Shown here: in pieces, positions 25,671-34,618 of the stretch
How the letters are laid out: every line of letters starts with the position of its first letter
Position numbering within the stretch: the first letter of the stretch is position 1
Assembly: GCA_039817415.1 (NCBI GenBank)
Contig: JBCBVV010000023.1
Coordinates: 1-64,000 of the forward strand
Length of the DNA stretch: 64,000 nucleotides
DNA from: JALEFZ01 sp039817415
GTDB lineage: Bacteria; Bacteroidota; Bacteroidia; J057
Direction of reading: 5' to 3'
The notes under the pieces: generated by a model
What the model was told of the DNA's origin: nothing
The model's input: only the letters and a program-made list of their open reading frames with translations
Database searches by the model: none
Made by a program: the position numbers and the translations under genes

Positions 25671-26219
25671 TTACAGAATTTTATCTACTACCTTCCACTT
25701 CAAAGCCTCTTCTGGGCCGAAGTACCATTCCTTTTTCTCTCTTTTGTAGGGCTCTAATTCCTTCTTCGTCAATTTGGAGCTTTTGAAAAGAATATTTTCG
25801 CAGATTTTTTCTAGGCGTTCAAGCTCCTTCAAGGTGTTTTTGAGGCCTTCTATTTTGTCCCACTCAATGGTAGAAATCTGGTGATACATGACGGTAGAGT
25901 GGGGGGCGATAAAGCGCTTTTTGCCTGCAGCCAAAATGAAAAGTCCCATTGACATAGCATTCCCTAGGGCAATCGTATGCACAGGCGTCTTGGATAGCTG
26001 CATGGCATTGATCAAGGCCAGTCCATCATAAACCGAACCCCCAAAAGTATTGATGACCAGTTCGATAGGTTCTCGTTTCCACGCCTTGAACTCTGCTGCT
26101 TTGTCATCGTCATCTCTGTTGATGTCGAGTATGGTCTTAATGGTATCGCCTACGATTTTTTGACTAATTCTTTCGCTGATAACCAGCGTTCTTGCTTTTG
26201 GGTTTGGCCTTCTTGACAT
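25671..26219 (-). CDS. ClpP-like serine protease (ClpP paralogue)
   Basis: A protein of 182 residues with a Clp protease fold. The nucleophile lies in GNAMSMG (equivalent to the canonical GMAASMG). The catalytic His is in VMYHQ (canonical MIHQP), and the C-terminal DKIL motif matches the end of ClpP. The N-terminal ~45 residues are longer and more basic than in housekeeping ClpP. There is no clpX next to it. ClpP-like paralogues outside the clpX operon are common in Bacteroidota and may act with other unfoldases or alone. The active-site triad appears intact, but the aspartate cannot be assigned with certainty by eye. Confidence 0.85.
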   Translation of the reverse strand: MSRRPNPKARTLVISERISQKIVGDTIKTILDINRDDDDKAAEFKAWKREPIELVINTFGGSVYDGLALINAMQLSKTPVHTIALGNAMSMGLFILAAGKKRFIAPHSTVMYHQISTIEWDKIEGLKNTLKELERLEKICENILFKSSKLTKKELEPYKREKKEWYFGPEEALKWKVVDKIL

Positions 26220-26493
26220 ATAGTTTGTGGTGAATTTACAAGCAATACGGTTTACTTTAACCCAAGTTTAGTTTTTTCCTAGAGATAAACCCATTTTTAT
26301 AAAGCATTCTCACTTTTTACTGCCTAGATAGAGGAGGATACAACAGGCAGCTTAAACGATCGATTAGATAGTTTCATTCGATCTACACCTTAAGAATTAG
26401 AGGGGGGCGTGGCGCTATGAATAGCGAAAAAGGAAAATCGTTCGTCTTTATCTTGAAGGACTCATTCTCCTACTTAACTCATACTTTTCTAAG

Positions 26494-27099
26494 ATGAATA
26501 AATTATACATTCTATTGCTGATTGGACTAGGCTTTAGTGCTTGCCGACCTGAAGTGATAAGTTTTTCTGCTACTCCTGTACCGAACGTAACTTTTGATCT
26601 TCGAAGAACAAATTCACCAGAGGATTATACAAGTACAGTGGCCGAAATTAAACAGGTTTCTCAATCAAATTGGTGGAGACAAGCCTTGAATGGCCCTGCT
26701 ACATTGATTAGGAAGGCGGAGTATGAGCTTACCCTAGAGAATGGTGAACAGGTATATTTTGAGGTTTTCTTCAAAAAGATAGAAGAAGATATATCTCTTC
26801 TTGGGCTATTGGATGACCATGAATGGCATTATCTCAACATCGAGGATGAAATCAACTATTTCTATAAAGATGCTGATCTCATTCAGATCGTGATTCAAAA
26901 CAATGTCCTGTGGCTTTCTGAGGATAATGAAAATTTATGGGAACTGTTAGCGGCTGAAAAGGTCCTGATCAATGATGAAGAAGCTGTACGAGTTGCTTTT
27001 GAATTTGAAGGAATTGCCTTTGGCTTCTATGACCCTATGGGGGAGTTTCAAGAAGTATTCTCCTTTAAGGAAGGGAGATTTGAAGGAGTAATCGAATGA
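26494..27099 (+). CDS. hypothetical lipoprotein, 201 residues
   Basis: A signal region ends GFSAC, a lipobox. The mature part is acidic and beta-rich with repeated aromatic and Asp/Glu residues (for example YELTLENGEQVYFEVFF, HEWHYLNIEDEINYFY). No family is recognised. It sits divergent from clpP-like with a 274-base gap and converges on the TonB-receptor gene, with a shared terminator between. Confidence 0.6.
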   Translation: MNKLYILLLIGLGFSACRPEVISFSATPVPNVTFDLRRTNSPEDYTSTVAEIKQVSQSNWWRQALNGPATLIRKAEYELTLENGEQVYFEVFFKKIEEDISLLGLLDDHEWHYLNIEDEINYFYKDADLIQIVIQNNVLWLSEDNENLWELLAAEKVLINDEEAVRVAFEFEGIAFGFYDPMGEFQEVFSFKEGRFEGVIE

Positions 27100-27100
27100 A

Positions 27101-27124
27101 AAAGGGGACAAATAAGCCCCCTTT
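27101..27124 (-). terminator. terminator between lipoprotein and TonB-receptor genes
   Basis: Arms AAAGGGG (27101-27107) and CCCCTTT (27118-27124) form a 7-bp stem. On the minus strand it is followed by a T-run, so it ends the metal-uptake operon; a weaker plus-strand run also suits the lipoprotein gene. Confidence 0.6.
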
Positions 27125-27143
27125 CCCATATAAAACTGATCAA

Positions 27144-29384
27144 TTATTTCACGGTCCAGCGGAATCCCACATAGAACATATTTCCAAAAACGGGACCCCA
27201 AATCAAACTGGCATCAAAGAATGCTGGATTCTCCGTCGAAAGGACTGGATCATCTTGTCTAAAGTTGAGGAGGTTCTCACCACCTAAATAGACTTCAAAA
27301 CCATCTCTGAGTTTTTTACTTACCTGAGCATGGAGCTGGACAAAGGCCGGACTCATCTCATCTAATTGAAGGGTTTCAGGATTTGCCTCAGTAGAGGGAA
27401 TACGTTGCGAACCAATAAACTGGAATGTGCCATCAAATGCCCAGTCTGAGCGGGTTTTATAAGAGGCATTGACAAAGGCTCTATGTTCTGGCAAGAAGGG
27501 GCGAATCAACAGGCCACGATTGTACGCTATCATGGTGCGCTGCCATTTATAGGCGGCTTTCACATCAAAGCGTCTGTTGATATTTACTTTTCCTTCTACT
27601 AGCAAGGAATGGGCAAAGGCTCCACCATTTTCAACGGGATAGAAAGTAACTGCCCTTGCGTTTTCGCGGTCTACGGCAATCAGTGTTTCGAAGTAAGTAT
27701 AGAAATATTCGGCTCTGATTTGTGCGGGACGAAGACGCAATTTGAAGTCTCTGCTGATATTGGCTCCAGTATTCCAGGCAATTTCAGGTGGTAAATCATA
27801 GGCAGGAAGGTCTCTTTCTCCTCTGATGACCAAGTTTCTATTGTTGACGAAGGAGCCGAAGTTTTCCATGAAAATAGAGGATGTTCTCAGGCCTCTTCCT
27901 CCTGATAGTCGAATGGCTGTTTTATCATCTGGACGAAATAGCATGTGTAGCCTTGGGGTAAAGAACAAATCCCAAAGGTTGTGGCTATCCCCTCGAATAC
28001 CTGCTACCAGCCGGAAACGATCGGATTGGCTGAAGGTATATTCTGCAAATAAGCCTCCGACAGATTCTAGCCGGAAGAAATCCTGGTTAAAGAAAAACTC
28101 CCGGTACAATTCATACCTATAACTACCCCCTAACCGAATCTTATGATTGGGATTAACCAAGTAATTCTGGTAGATGGCGTTGGCATAATAGGTTAGGTGT
28201 CTAGCATCATATTCCTGGAAAGTCAAGTTGGTTTGGCGGTTCAGGTCAGTAACCTGCGACAAGAATTGGAATCCCCAGCTTTCCCCAGCACGTGTGGGAT
28301 TGACCCATCCTGCTTTAGCCCAAGTCTTGAACTGAAAGGTATTCATGTCCAGACGAACCCGATTAGGCGTTTCATCCAATTGTCCTGTATTTCTTTCCTC
28401 TGTAAGAAGCTGTGCCCCAACCTGACCTCTCCAATCTTTTAGGTTTGAGAAGTACCAGCGGTTCAGTACATTCAACTGCTGCGTTTGAGGCATATCGAGA
28501 AAGCTATCGTTGTTACGATCCACCTGATTAGGTCTTGCGCTTCCATGAACGAGTAAAGATGTACCTACTTTTTTTCCCAGTTTATGGCTGGTATTGATAT
28601 TGAGTTCGGTACGTCCTGTAAGATTACCGTACCCATTTACATACAATCTATTTCCGCTTTCTGGCTTGACCATTTCAATGTTGATCTGACCTGCAATGCT
28701 TTCGTAGCCGTTTGCCACAGAACCAGCTCCTCTTGCGATTTGGATGCTTTCGATCCAAGGACCAGGAATCAAGTCTAGCCCGATACCAGTAGAAAGTCCT
28801 CTAATCCCAGGCATACTTTCAAGGGTCATTTGTGTATAAGGACCGCTAAGACCAAGGAGTTGTATCTGACGGGTACCGGTCAACGCATCTTCAAAATGCA
28901 CGTCTACGGCAGCATTGGTTTCGAAACTTTCTCCAAGGTTACAACAGGCAGCTTTTAGCAACTCATCTTTCCCGAGATTCTCAGCCAATTGAGGTGCAAA
29001 GGGATTGACTGTTGTTGATTCTTTTTGAGATTCAATCAAGACTGAATCTCCACGAAAATTCAAGTCTTCTTGAACCAAAGGGACCAAAACGGCTTGCAAT
29101 AAGACATTTTCAGCCAAGGCAAGGGTGTCAGGTTTGAAGCCTGGGTAACGAACTTCGATGATTTCAGCTTCTACAGGCACAACCATAGAGAAAAAGCCAA
29201 CGGAGTCTGTCAAAGTTCCCTTGTTTCCTGGGATGGCTACCACAGTAGCTGATTTCAACGGCTGTAACCTACTTCCAGAGGATTCTCCTCTTACAAACCC
29301 CTTGATGGCAATGGGGTCCTGAGCAAATACTGAAGTGGCCATTAGCCAAAACAAGAGTAAAAAAATGGAATGGGTAGATTTCAT
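27144..29384 (-). CDS. TonB-dependent outer membrane receptor with carboxypeptidase-like regulatory domain
   Basis: A protein of 746 residues. A signal peptide (~1-22) is followed by a CarboxypepD_reg-like beta-sandwich (~24-110), a plug domain and a barrel. The plug holds the unusual motif KAACCNLGESFETN with two adjacent Cys, and the LQLLGLSGPYTQMTLESMPG stretch. The barrel ends with an aromatic-rich YVGFRWTVK tail. Its two upstream neighbours on the same strand are an HMA-domain protein and an HYC_CC_PP protein. This set has been seen in Bacteroidota beside metal-uptake receptors, and the Cys-Cys in the plug favours a copper or other soft-metal substrate. The substrate is inference. Confidence 0.88.
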   Translation of the reverse strand: MKSTHSIFLLLFWLMATSVFAQDPIAIKGFVRGESSGSRLQPLKSATVVAIPGNKGTLTDSVGFFSMVVPVEAEIIEVRYPGFKPDTLALAENVLLQAVLVPLVQEDLNFRGDSVLIESQKESTTVNPFAPQLAENLGKDELLKAACCNLGESFETNAAVDVHFEDALTGTRQIQLLGLSGPYTQMTLESMPGIRGLSTGIGLDLIPGPWIESIQIARGAGSVANGYESIAGQINIEMVKPESGNRLYVNGYGNLTGRTELNINTSHKLGKKVGTSLLVHGSARPNQVDRNNDSFLDMPQTQQLNVLNRWYFSNLKDWRGQVGAQLLTEERNTGQLDETPNRVRLDMNTFQFKTWAKAGWVNPTRAGESWGFQFLSQVTDLNRQTNLTFQEYDARHLTYYANAIYQNYLVNPNHKIRLGGSYRYELYREFFFNQDFFRLESVGGLFAEYTFSQSDRFRLVAGIRGDSHNLWDLFFTPRLHMLFRPDDKTAIRLSGGRGLRTSSIFMENFGSFVNNRNLVIRGERDLPAYDLPPEIAWNTGANISRDFKLRLRPAQIRAEYFYTYFETLIAVDRENARAVTFYPVENGGAFAHSLLVEGKVNINRRFDVKAAYKWQRTMIAYNRGLLIRPFLPEHRAFVNASYKTRSDWAFDGTFQFIGSQRIPSTEANPETLQLDEMSPAFVQLHAQVSKKLRDGFEVYLGGENLLNFRQDDPVLSTENPAFFDASLIWGPVFGNMFYVGFRWTVK

Positions 29385-29470
29385 GATACGCTACGTGAAC
29401 ACACGATTGACCCCTCTTCTTCCAAAAGAGAAAGTAGTGGGGGTATAATCATATGCGGGGTTATTGGGGC

Positions 29471-29836
29471 TTAATGTTTTTTTCTTTCTTTATACTGACA
29501 GCAAAATGGCAAATTCTCATATGCCTCTTTGTTCTCCTTCACATCCTTTGTGCGGTAACCTACTTTTGAGACCAACTTCTTCAGTTCCATCTCGCTTAAT
29601 TTGTCTGAGCGATAAATTACCTTGGCGATTCCTGTTTGTTGGTCCCATTCTGCGAATCGAACCCCCTTAACATCTAGCGCTGTCTCAATGGTATTCTTGC
29701 ACATACCACAGACACCGTCTACCCAAAAACTGGTCTCTACAACTTTGCTATCTGCCGACTTTTCTGTAGCCTTCTCTTGTGCTATAGAAGTAAGACCTAC
29801 AAACAGAAATGATATAATGATGATGAAATATTTCAT
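29471..29836 (-). CDS. secreted heavy-metal-associated (HMA) domain protein
   Basis: A protein of 121 residues. A signal peptide (~1-19) precedes a classic HMA fold (~32-105) with the metal-binding pair in GVCGMCKNTIETAL (CxxC). Strand and helix order (VETSFWV...IETALDVKGV...IAKVIYRSDKLSEMELKKLV) is complete. A His-Cys-Lys tail (PFCCQYKERKKH) adds possible extra ligands. It should bind a soft metal such as Cu(I) in the periplasm. It is followed by the TonB receptor gene 86 bases downstream, likely in one operon with the HYC_CC_PP gene upstream. Confidence 0.9.
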   Translation of the reverse strand: MKYFIIIISFLFVGLTSIAQEKATEKSADSKVVETSFWVDGVCGMCKNTIETALDVKGVRFAEWDQQTGIAKVIYRSDKLSEMELKKLVSKVGYRTKDVKENKEAYENLPFCCQYKERKKH

Positions 29837-29896
29837 GATTAGATGATTAATTGTAAAACGAAAAAGTAAAGTGGATTGATTAAAACCCCCCTTAAC

Positions 29897-30274
29897 TTAT
29901 TCATACAATATCCATCTTCCTTCCAAGGCGTGCTTCCGTTCCGGTGGAGGAAAGAAGTCATTTGGAGTAGGAACCTCATGAGAAGTTATACAGGGAAAAG
30001 AATGAAGCCTTTCTGAGAGCGGGGCTTGGTTTGCCTTTGTCTCGTCTTGGTCTAGGTTGGAATAGTCAGCTATTTGATAGGGATCTGTAATTTTGGCGTT
30101 TACAAAGATGTAATCACAACACCCCCATTTGCTGTTGCAGCCACACTGACCCTCTGTTTCGGCGTGGAGAGATACACTCTTAAGTTTTCCGAAGCAATAA
30201 TGGAATTGTAGGTCAATCCCTTGGGCAGGGATCAAATAAATCAACAACCATATGCTTAAGAATACCTTCTTCAC
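29897..30274 (-). CDS. HYC_CC_PP family protein
   Basis: A protein of 125 residues with a signal peptide (~1-19). The diagnostic residues that name the family are present in order: FHYCFGKL (HYC), a Cys-rich part with CGCNSKWGCCDYIF (CC) and a Pro-rich end (NDFFPPPERK, PP). This small exported family is restricted to Bacteroidota and is often encoded next to HMA proteins and TonB receptors, suggesting metal handling. Here it is the first gene of such a trio. Its exact function is unknown. Confidence 0.85.
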   Translation of the reverse strand: MKKVFLSIWLLIYLIPAQGIDLQFHYCFGKLKSVSLHAETEGQCGCNSKWGCCDYIFVNAKITDPYQIADYSNLDQDETKANQAPLSERLHSFPCITSHEVPTPNDFFPPPERKHALEGRWILYE

Positions 30275-30479
30275 GTAACAAAAGTAAGAAAAATGTAACT
30301 CATTTAGGTGGCTACCATGGTTTTACGAAAGAAAATCGTTAAAAGTTTGATGTTTCTTCTATCGAATGTATTAATAAAATAATAATAATGTGTAAGTTTT
30401 AAAAAATATCTTAACTAAATAATACTGCAATTTAAATTAATTTACTTCTATTGAATCATTCCATTAATGAATTGATTGA

Positions 30480-31373
30480 ATGGGAAAGGACAAACTCTCG
30501 AAGACACAAGAACTTGCCATACAAACCAGGTTATCTCAGCTAGGTGCTGGAATTGCGATTATGGCCTTGATTCTCGTAGGAATCTACATTCAGGGTCAAG
30601 GAAGCCATGAGGGAGAGGAGACCTTCGATCATTTTGTGGGGACTATTCAGCAGCCAGAAGTATTGGAAGGGGAGAAAGGAGAAATGTCAGAGGAAGAACT
30701 CAGTAATATATTGATCTCTGATAGGGAAGAACAAGTACAGGTCAATCAGAAACAGAGTCAAAGTTTAAGTGCACGGACTTCTGCGGTTCAATTTGATAGA
30801 ACGTGGGGGGAGAAGGTTGGGGAATCTACATTTACAGTCAATTGGGAGGTTTCCCAAGCGATCAATACCCATTCTTATGAGGTCCAACGGTCCTTAAATG
30901 GGAAAGATTTTATTCCCCTTGGAACGATTGCCCATAAACATATTACCCATGAAGGGAGCAGACAATTTGCTTTTACAGACAAGGAATTGCTCACCTCCCA
31001 ATTGCCAAAAATATATTATCGAGTGGTTCATATGGGGACAGATGGCCAATCCAAAATCAGCCATCGAATTAGCCACCGCCTTCCGCTCAACACTGGTCTC
31101 TATTCAATGGTTGAGGAAAAAGAAGAACAGCTTCATATATTCTATGCCTCAGACGAGACGGATAGTCTGTGGGTGGAGGTCCTCAATGAAAGAGGAAAGA
31201 TACAGGCAAGGAAAAGGGTCAAGAGCTGTGTGGATGCTAGCTTGATTCGAGTTCCAAAAGATAATTGGCCAATAGGAAAATACTGGGTCAAACTGAGCTC
31301 AAACAACATGTCCATTCGGGAGTCAGTCATCTTGGAAAAACAAAGGCAGGAAGAAATTAGCGTCAATCCTTAA
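30480..31373 (+). CDS. membrane-anchored protein with Ig-like/fibronectin-like domain
   Basis: A protein of 297 residues. A basic start is followed by one membrane segment (~21-41) and an acidic linker. A beta-rich domain (~100-190) contains TFTVNWEVSQAINTHSYEVQRSLNGKDF and YYRVVHM, a pattern shared with fibronectin-type and other Ig-like modules of Bacteroidota surface proteins. A second region of strands (NTGLYSMVEEKEEQLHIFYAS) follows. The C-terminus looks T9SS-like (ISVNP end) but lacks the full sorting consensus. The 205-base AT-rich upstream gap probably holds its promoter. The function is unknown. Confidence 0.65.
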   Translation: MGKDKLSKTQELAIQTRLSQLGAGIAIMALILVGIYIQGQGSHEGEETFDHFVGTIQQPEVLEGEKGEMSEEELSNILISDREEQVQVNQKQSQSLSARTSAVQFDRTWGEKVGESTFTVNWEVSQAINTHSYEVQRSLNGKDFIPLGTIAHKHITHEGSRQFAFTDKELLTSQLPKIYYRVVHMGTDGQSKISHRISHRLPLNTGLYSMVEEKEEQLHIFYASDETDSLWVEVLNERGKIQARKRVKSCVDASLIRVPKDNWPIGKYWVKLSSNNMSIRESVILEKQRQEEISVNP

Positions 31374-31391
31374 ATTGATGGTATAAAAAAA

Positions 31392-31418
31392 GGCATGACA
31401 AGAAAGTCATGCCTTTTT
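31392..31418. terminator. strong bidirectional intrinsic terminator
   Basis: An A-run, an 8-bp perfect stem GGCATGAC/GTCATGCC, a 6-base loop and a T5 run (31414-31418), between the convergent genes ending at 31373 and 31437. It can act on both strands. Confidence 0.9.
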
Positions 31419-31436
31419 AACATCTTATGATTAGGA

Positions 31437-33380
31437 CTAGGCGAGTAACTCTTTGATTTCATTGTTCAAGTGAGCAATGAAGTCTTCTTGTTTCAATACA
31501 CCTAAATCGCCCTCTTTTCTTTTTCTCACAGATACGGTACCATCTTTGAGCTCTTGTTCCCCTACCACTAGCATATAGGGGTATTTATTTAACTCAGCTT
31601 CGCGGATTTTCTTTCCGATTTTTTCATTACGGTAATCTATATCCACTCTAATACCGGCTTCTCTCAATTTATCCTGAATGAGCTTGGCCTCATCATTGAA
31701 TTTATCTACGATCGGCAGAATAATGGCTTGATAAGGAGCTAACCAAAGTGGAAAATCACCTGCCGTGTGCTCGATCAAAACCGCTGTAAATCTCTCTAGT
31801 GAACCAAATGGCGCACGGTGAATCATCACAGGTCGATGCTTTTGGTTATCTGCACCGATGTATTCCAGCTCAAATCTATCAGGTAAAGAATAGTCCAGCT
31901 GGATAGTTCCTAGCTGCCATTCTCGGCCCAAGGCATCCTTAACCATAAAGTCTAGTTTAGGACCATAGAAGGCTGCTTCTCCCTCTTCCTTGACAATTTC
32001 AAGTCCTTTTTCAAGGGCTGCCTCTTCAATGGCCTTTTCTGCAGCATCCCATTGTTCAGGATCACCAAAGTATTTCTCTGGCTTGTTGGGGTCTCGTAAA
32101 GAAACCTGTGCCTTGAATTTTTCAAACTTAAGGACACGGAAGATATACAGTACGATGTCAATAACCTTTTTGAACTCGTCCTTAACCTGATCAGGACGAC
32201 AGAAGATATGGGCATCGTCTTGGGTAAAGCCACGTACACGGGTCAAGCCATGTAGCTCTCCAGACTGCTCGTAACGGTAAACGGTTCCGAACTCTGCCAC
32301 CCTGTAGGGAAGCTCCTTGTAAGACCTTGGCCTCGAACTATAAATCTCACAGTGGTGTGGACAATTCATAGGCTTCAGTAGGAATTCCTCTCCTTCAGAA
32401 GGTGTTTTGATGGGTTGGAAAGAATCCTCTCCATACTTATCCCAGTGCCCAGAGGTCTGGTACAATTCCTTTTTCCCAATATGAGAAGTAACTACCTGCT
32501 CATAGCCTTCCTTTTCCTGAAGATTTTTAAGGAAATTGATGAGGGTTTCTCTTAAGCGAGTTCCTTTAGGTAGCCAAAGGGGCAGCCCCATACCCACGCG
32601 CTCGGAGAAAGTAAATAGGCCCAACTCTTTCCCAATTTTTCTGTGGTCGCGCTTTTTAGCTTCCTCCATCATCTCCAGGTACTCAGTCAGTTCCTTCTTT
32701 TTAGGGAAGGAAATGGCGTAAATACGAGTGAGCATCTTGTTCTTTTCATCTCCTCTCCAATAAGCCCCTGCTGTCGACAAAATCTTCATCGCCTTGATAG
32801 ACTTGGAATTAGGGATATGTCCCCCTCTACAGAGATCTGTAAAGTTTCCAGAATGATAGAAGGTGATGTTGCCATCTTCCAGCCCTTCAATCAACTCAAC
32901 CTTATAGTCGTTGCCTATCTTTTTATAATGGTCAATGGCCTCAGCCTTGGAGACATCTTTTCTCTCAAAGGTTTCACCTGATTTGGCCAGTTCCATGAAC
33001 TTCTTCTCTACCTTGGCGAAATCAGCCTCTCCAAATTTATAGTCTCCAAAATCTATGTCGTAATAGAATCCTCGCTCAATTGGAGGGCCAAATCCTAGTT
33101 GAATGCCTGGATATAGTTCCTCCAGTGCTTCAGCTAAAATATGAGCAGAAGAGTGCCACATGGCTTCTTTGCCCTTCTGATCTCTCCATGTCAGGATAGC
33201 AACATTCGCGTCTGTCGTTATGGGACGATTCAGTTCCCAGGTTTCACCATTGACTTGAATGGCCAAAGCATTTCTGGCCAGGCCTTCGCTGATATCCATT
33301 GCTACATCTTTTCCAGTAGCACCAGCGGCAAATTGACGCACACTTCCATCAGGAAGAGTGATGTTGATTTGATTAGACAT
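31437..33380 (-). CDS. thrS: threonyl-tRNA synthetase
   Basis: A protein of 647 residues of standard family length. The N-terminal TGS domain (~1-62) is followed by the editing domain with HSSAHILAEAL and GGHIPNS. The class II core has the Zn-site Cys in MNCPHHCEIY, motif 2 in RVRGFTQDDAHIFC and motif 3 near HRAPFGSLERF. The C-terminal anticodon-binding domain starts at WLAPYQAIILP. It charges tRNA-Thr with editing of Ser-tRNA-Thr. The start ATG at 33380 is clear. Transcribed as a single gene ending at the 31392-31418 terminator. Confidence 0.98.
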   Translation of the reverse strand: MSNQINITLPDGSVRQFAAGATGKDVAMDISEGLARNALAIQVNGETWELNRPITTDANVAILTWRDQKGKEAMWHSSAHILAEALEELYPGIQLGFGPPIERGFYYDIDFGDYKFGEADFAKVEKKFMELAKSGETFERKDVSKAEAIDHYKKIGNDYKVELIEGLEDGNITFYHSGNFTDLCRGGHIPNSKSIKAMKILSTAGAYWRGDEKNKMLTRIYAISFPKKKELTEYLEMMEEAKKRDHRKIGKELGLFTFSERVGMGLPLWLPKGTRLRETLINFLKNLQEKEGYEQVVTSHIGKKELYQTSGHWDKYGEDSFQPIKTPSEGEEFLLKPMNCPHHCEIYSSRPRSYKELPYRVAEFGTVYRYEQSGELHGLTRVRGFTQDDAHIFCRPDQVKDEFKKVIDIVLYIFRVLKFEKFKAQVSLRDPNKPEKYFGDPEQWDAAEKAIEEAALEKGLEIVKEEGEAAFYGPKLDFMVKDALGREWQLGTIQLDYSLPDRFELEYIGADNQKHRPVMIHRAPFGSLERFTAVLIEHTAGDFPLWLAPYQAIILPIVDKFNDEAKLIQDKLREAGIRVDIDYRNEKIGKKIREAELNKYPYMLVVGEQELKDGTVSVRKRKEGDLGVLKQEDFIAHLNNEIKELLA

Positions 33381-33484
33381 GAATTAATAAGTAAAATTTC
33401 GGCGCTAAAATACACACCGACTTTAACTATGCGAAATCCCTGAAGGATTTTTCGAGAATTGACTTAAGTGGTAGGACAAAAAAA

Positions 33485-33510
33485 GATGCGTCCCTTTGGA
33501 GGTACGCATC
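33485..33510 (-). terminator. intrinsic terminator of the DUF2807 gene
   Basis: A 7-bp stem GATGCGT/ACGCATC with a short inner pairing. On the minus strand it is followed by a T7 run, 48 bases past the DUF2807 stop. The plus-strand run (CTTTCTT) is poorer. Confidence 0.8.
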
Positions 33511-33557
33511 CTTTCTTATTTGGTTAAGGAAATGAAACGGACTATTTCCCTTGATAA

Positions 33558-34250
33558 TTAGTAGGCTATTCCTCCGCTTTTAGACTTGGTTTTAGTCTTT
33601 TGTTTGGTAATAGAACCTGTATCATTCTTGTCAATCAGGACATTGGAAGGATTTCCTGTATAGGAGAGATTTCCTCCATTTTTTGCTGAGGCAGTTAGGC
33701 TCTTGGTAACGTGGAGCTTGACATTTCCGCCATCTTCAGTCACAACAGAAGCCTGAGCAATGTTTAAATCCCCTCCATTAAAGTTGCCCCCATCTTTTAC
33801 CGAAGCATTAAGCTTATTGGCATTTCCATCCATCTTGATGTTTCCCCCATCTTTGCACACCACACTCAAGGTCTCCGTACTGGTCCCTAGTTTTAAATTT
33901 CCTCCGTCTGAGCATATGATGCTTAGGCTTGGGGCCTTCAAAACTGAATTATGCGTAAGCATCGCACCATCCTTTACCACAAGGGCTCTGAGGCTGCTGT
34001 AGTAAAGCTTAATCTTGTTGTTTTTTAGGTTGTGAGATCCATCTTGCAGACCAATTTTAAGGCTTTTTCCTTCTTGAGATACCTCTAAGGGAAGATTGGA
34101 AGGATTCTCTAGTCTAGCTGAAGAGCTTTTTATCAATTCTACATGGATTCCATCTACCGCTGTAATAGAATTGAAATCAGAAATATTTTGGGCAAAGAGG
34201 GTGCTACAAAGTAGCCCTATAGATAGGATTGCTGACAGTACTGCTTTCAT
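33558..34250 (-). CDS. secreted DUF2807-like (GIN domain) protein with DGGN ladder
   Basis: A protein of 230 residues. A signal peptide (~1-20) is followed by a region that matches DUF2807 (putative auto-transporter adhesin head, GIN). A repeated DGGN or NGGN motif recurs about every 20 residues (SDGGNLKL, KDGGNIKM, KDGGNFNG, EDGGNVKL, KNGGNLSY). Such spacing suggests a beta-helix with Asn ladders and surface turns. The C-terminus is a Lys/Ser-rich tail. Expected at the cell surface or in the periplasm. The gene is a single unit with its own terminator. Confidence 0.8.
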   Translation of the reverse strand: MKAVLSAILSIGLLCSTLFAQNISDFNSITAVDGIHVELIKSSSARLENPSNLPLEVSQEGKSLKIGLQDGSHNLKNNKIKLYYSSLRALVVKDGAMLTHNSVLKAPSLSIICSDGGNLKLGTSTETLSVVCKDGGNIKMDGNANKLNASVKDGGNFNGGDLNIAQASVVTEDGGNVKLHVTKSLTASAKNGGNLSYTGNPSNVLIDKNDTGSITKQKTKTKSKSGGIAY

Positions 34251-34460
34251 ATTTGTTAGGTTAATGGATAAAATAGTCGAAGTGCTTCATAGAGTAGATG
34301 AAAATGGGCCTAAGAAGGATGCTTTCATATGAAAACATGTGGATGTTTCAAGGATAGCTAATATAAGGAATGGCTGCGTGGTAAAATTGGGAAAAGATAA
34401 TCGCATTATAATTTTCCCATTTTGATAGTTGGGACTTTGTCAAGCTAATAATGGGTTGTA

Positions 34461-34476
34461 TACCTAAGATTAGGTA
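34461..34476. promoter_or_regulatory. 16-bp perfect palindrome, possible iron-responsive operator
   Basis: TACCTAA-GA-TTAGGTA is a perfect dyad, 12 bases before the -7-like TAATTTTG (34488-34495). A further CCTAAT at 34486-34491 repeats the half-site. The TTAGG/CCTAA core recalls DtxR/MntR-type or Fur-type metal operators. A role in repressing the haem operon under iron sufficiency is inference. Confidence 0.45.
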
Positions 34477-34487
34477 TGTGCACTGCC

Positions 34488-34495
34488 TAATTTTG
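34488..34495 (+). promoter_or_regulatory. candidate -7 promoter element of the haem operon
   Basis: TAATTTTG fits TAnnTTTG. It overlaps the CCTAAT half-site and lies just downstream of the 16-bp palindrome. Transcription from here would give a 5' leader of about 120 bases. Confidence 0.4.
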
Positions 34496-34603
34496 GCTAC
34501 TAACTCATTGATTTTAAGTAGATAAGCCATCATAATAATTAGGTAATTTTAGATTTTATTTTGTCTCAAATTGAGGAAGGCATATGTTTGTTTTGAAGCT
34601 TAA

Positions 34604-34618
34604 TTAGAATTAGTCTAA
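34604..34618. promoter_or_regulatory. short dyad TTAGA-N5-TCTAA just before the first haem gene
   Basis: Perfect 5-bp half-sites spaced by five bases end 6 bases before the ATG at 34625. The half-site spacing resembles iron-type boxes. The position over the translation start region means it would block elongation or early translation rather than initiation at the distal -7 element. Confidence 0.35.
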
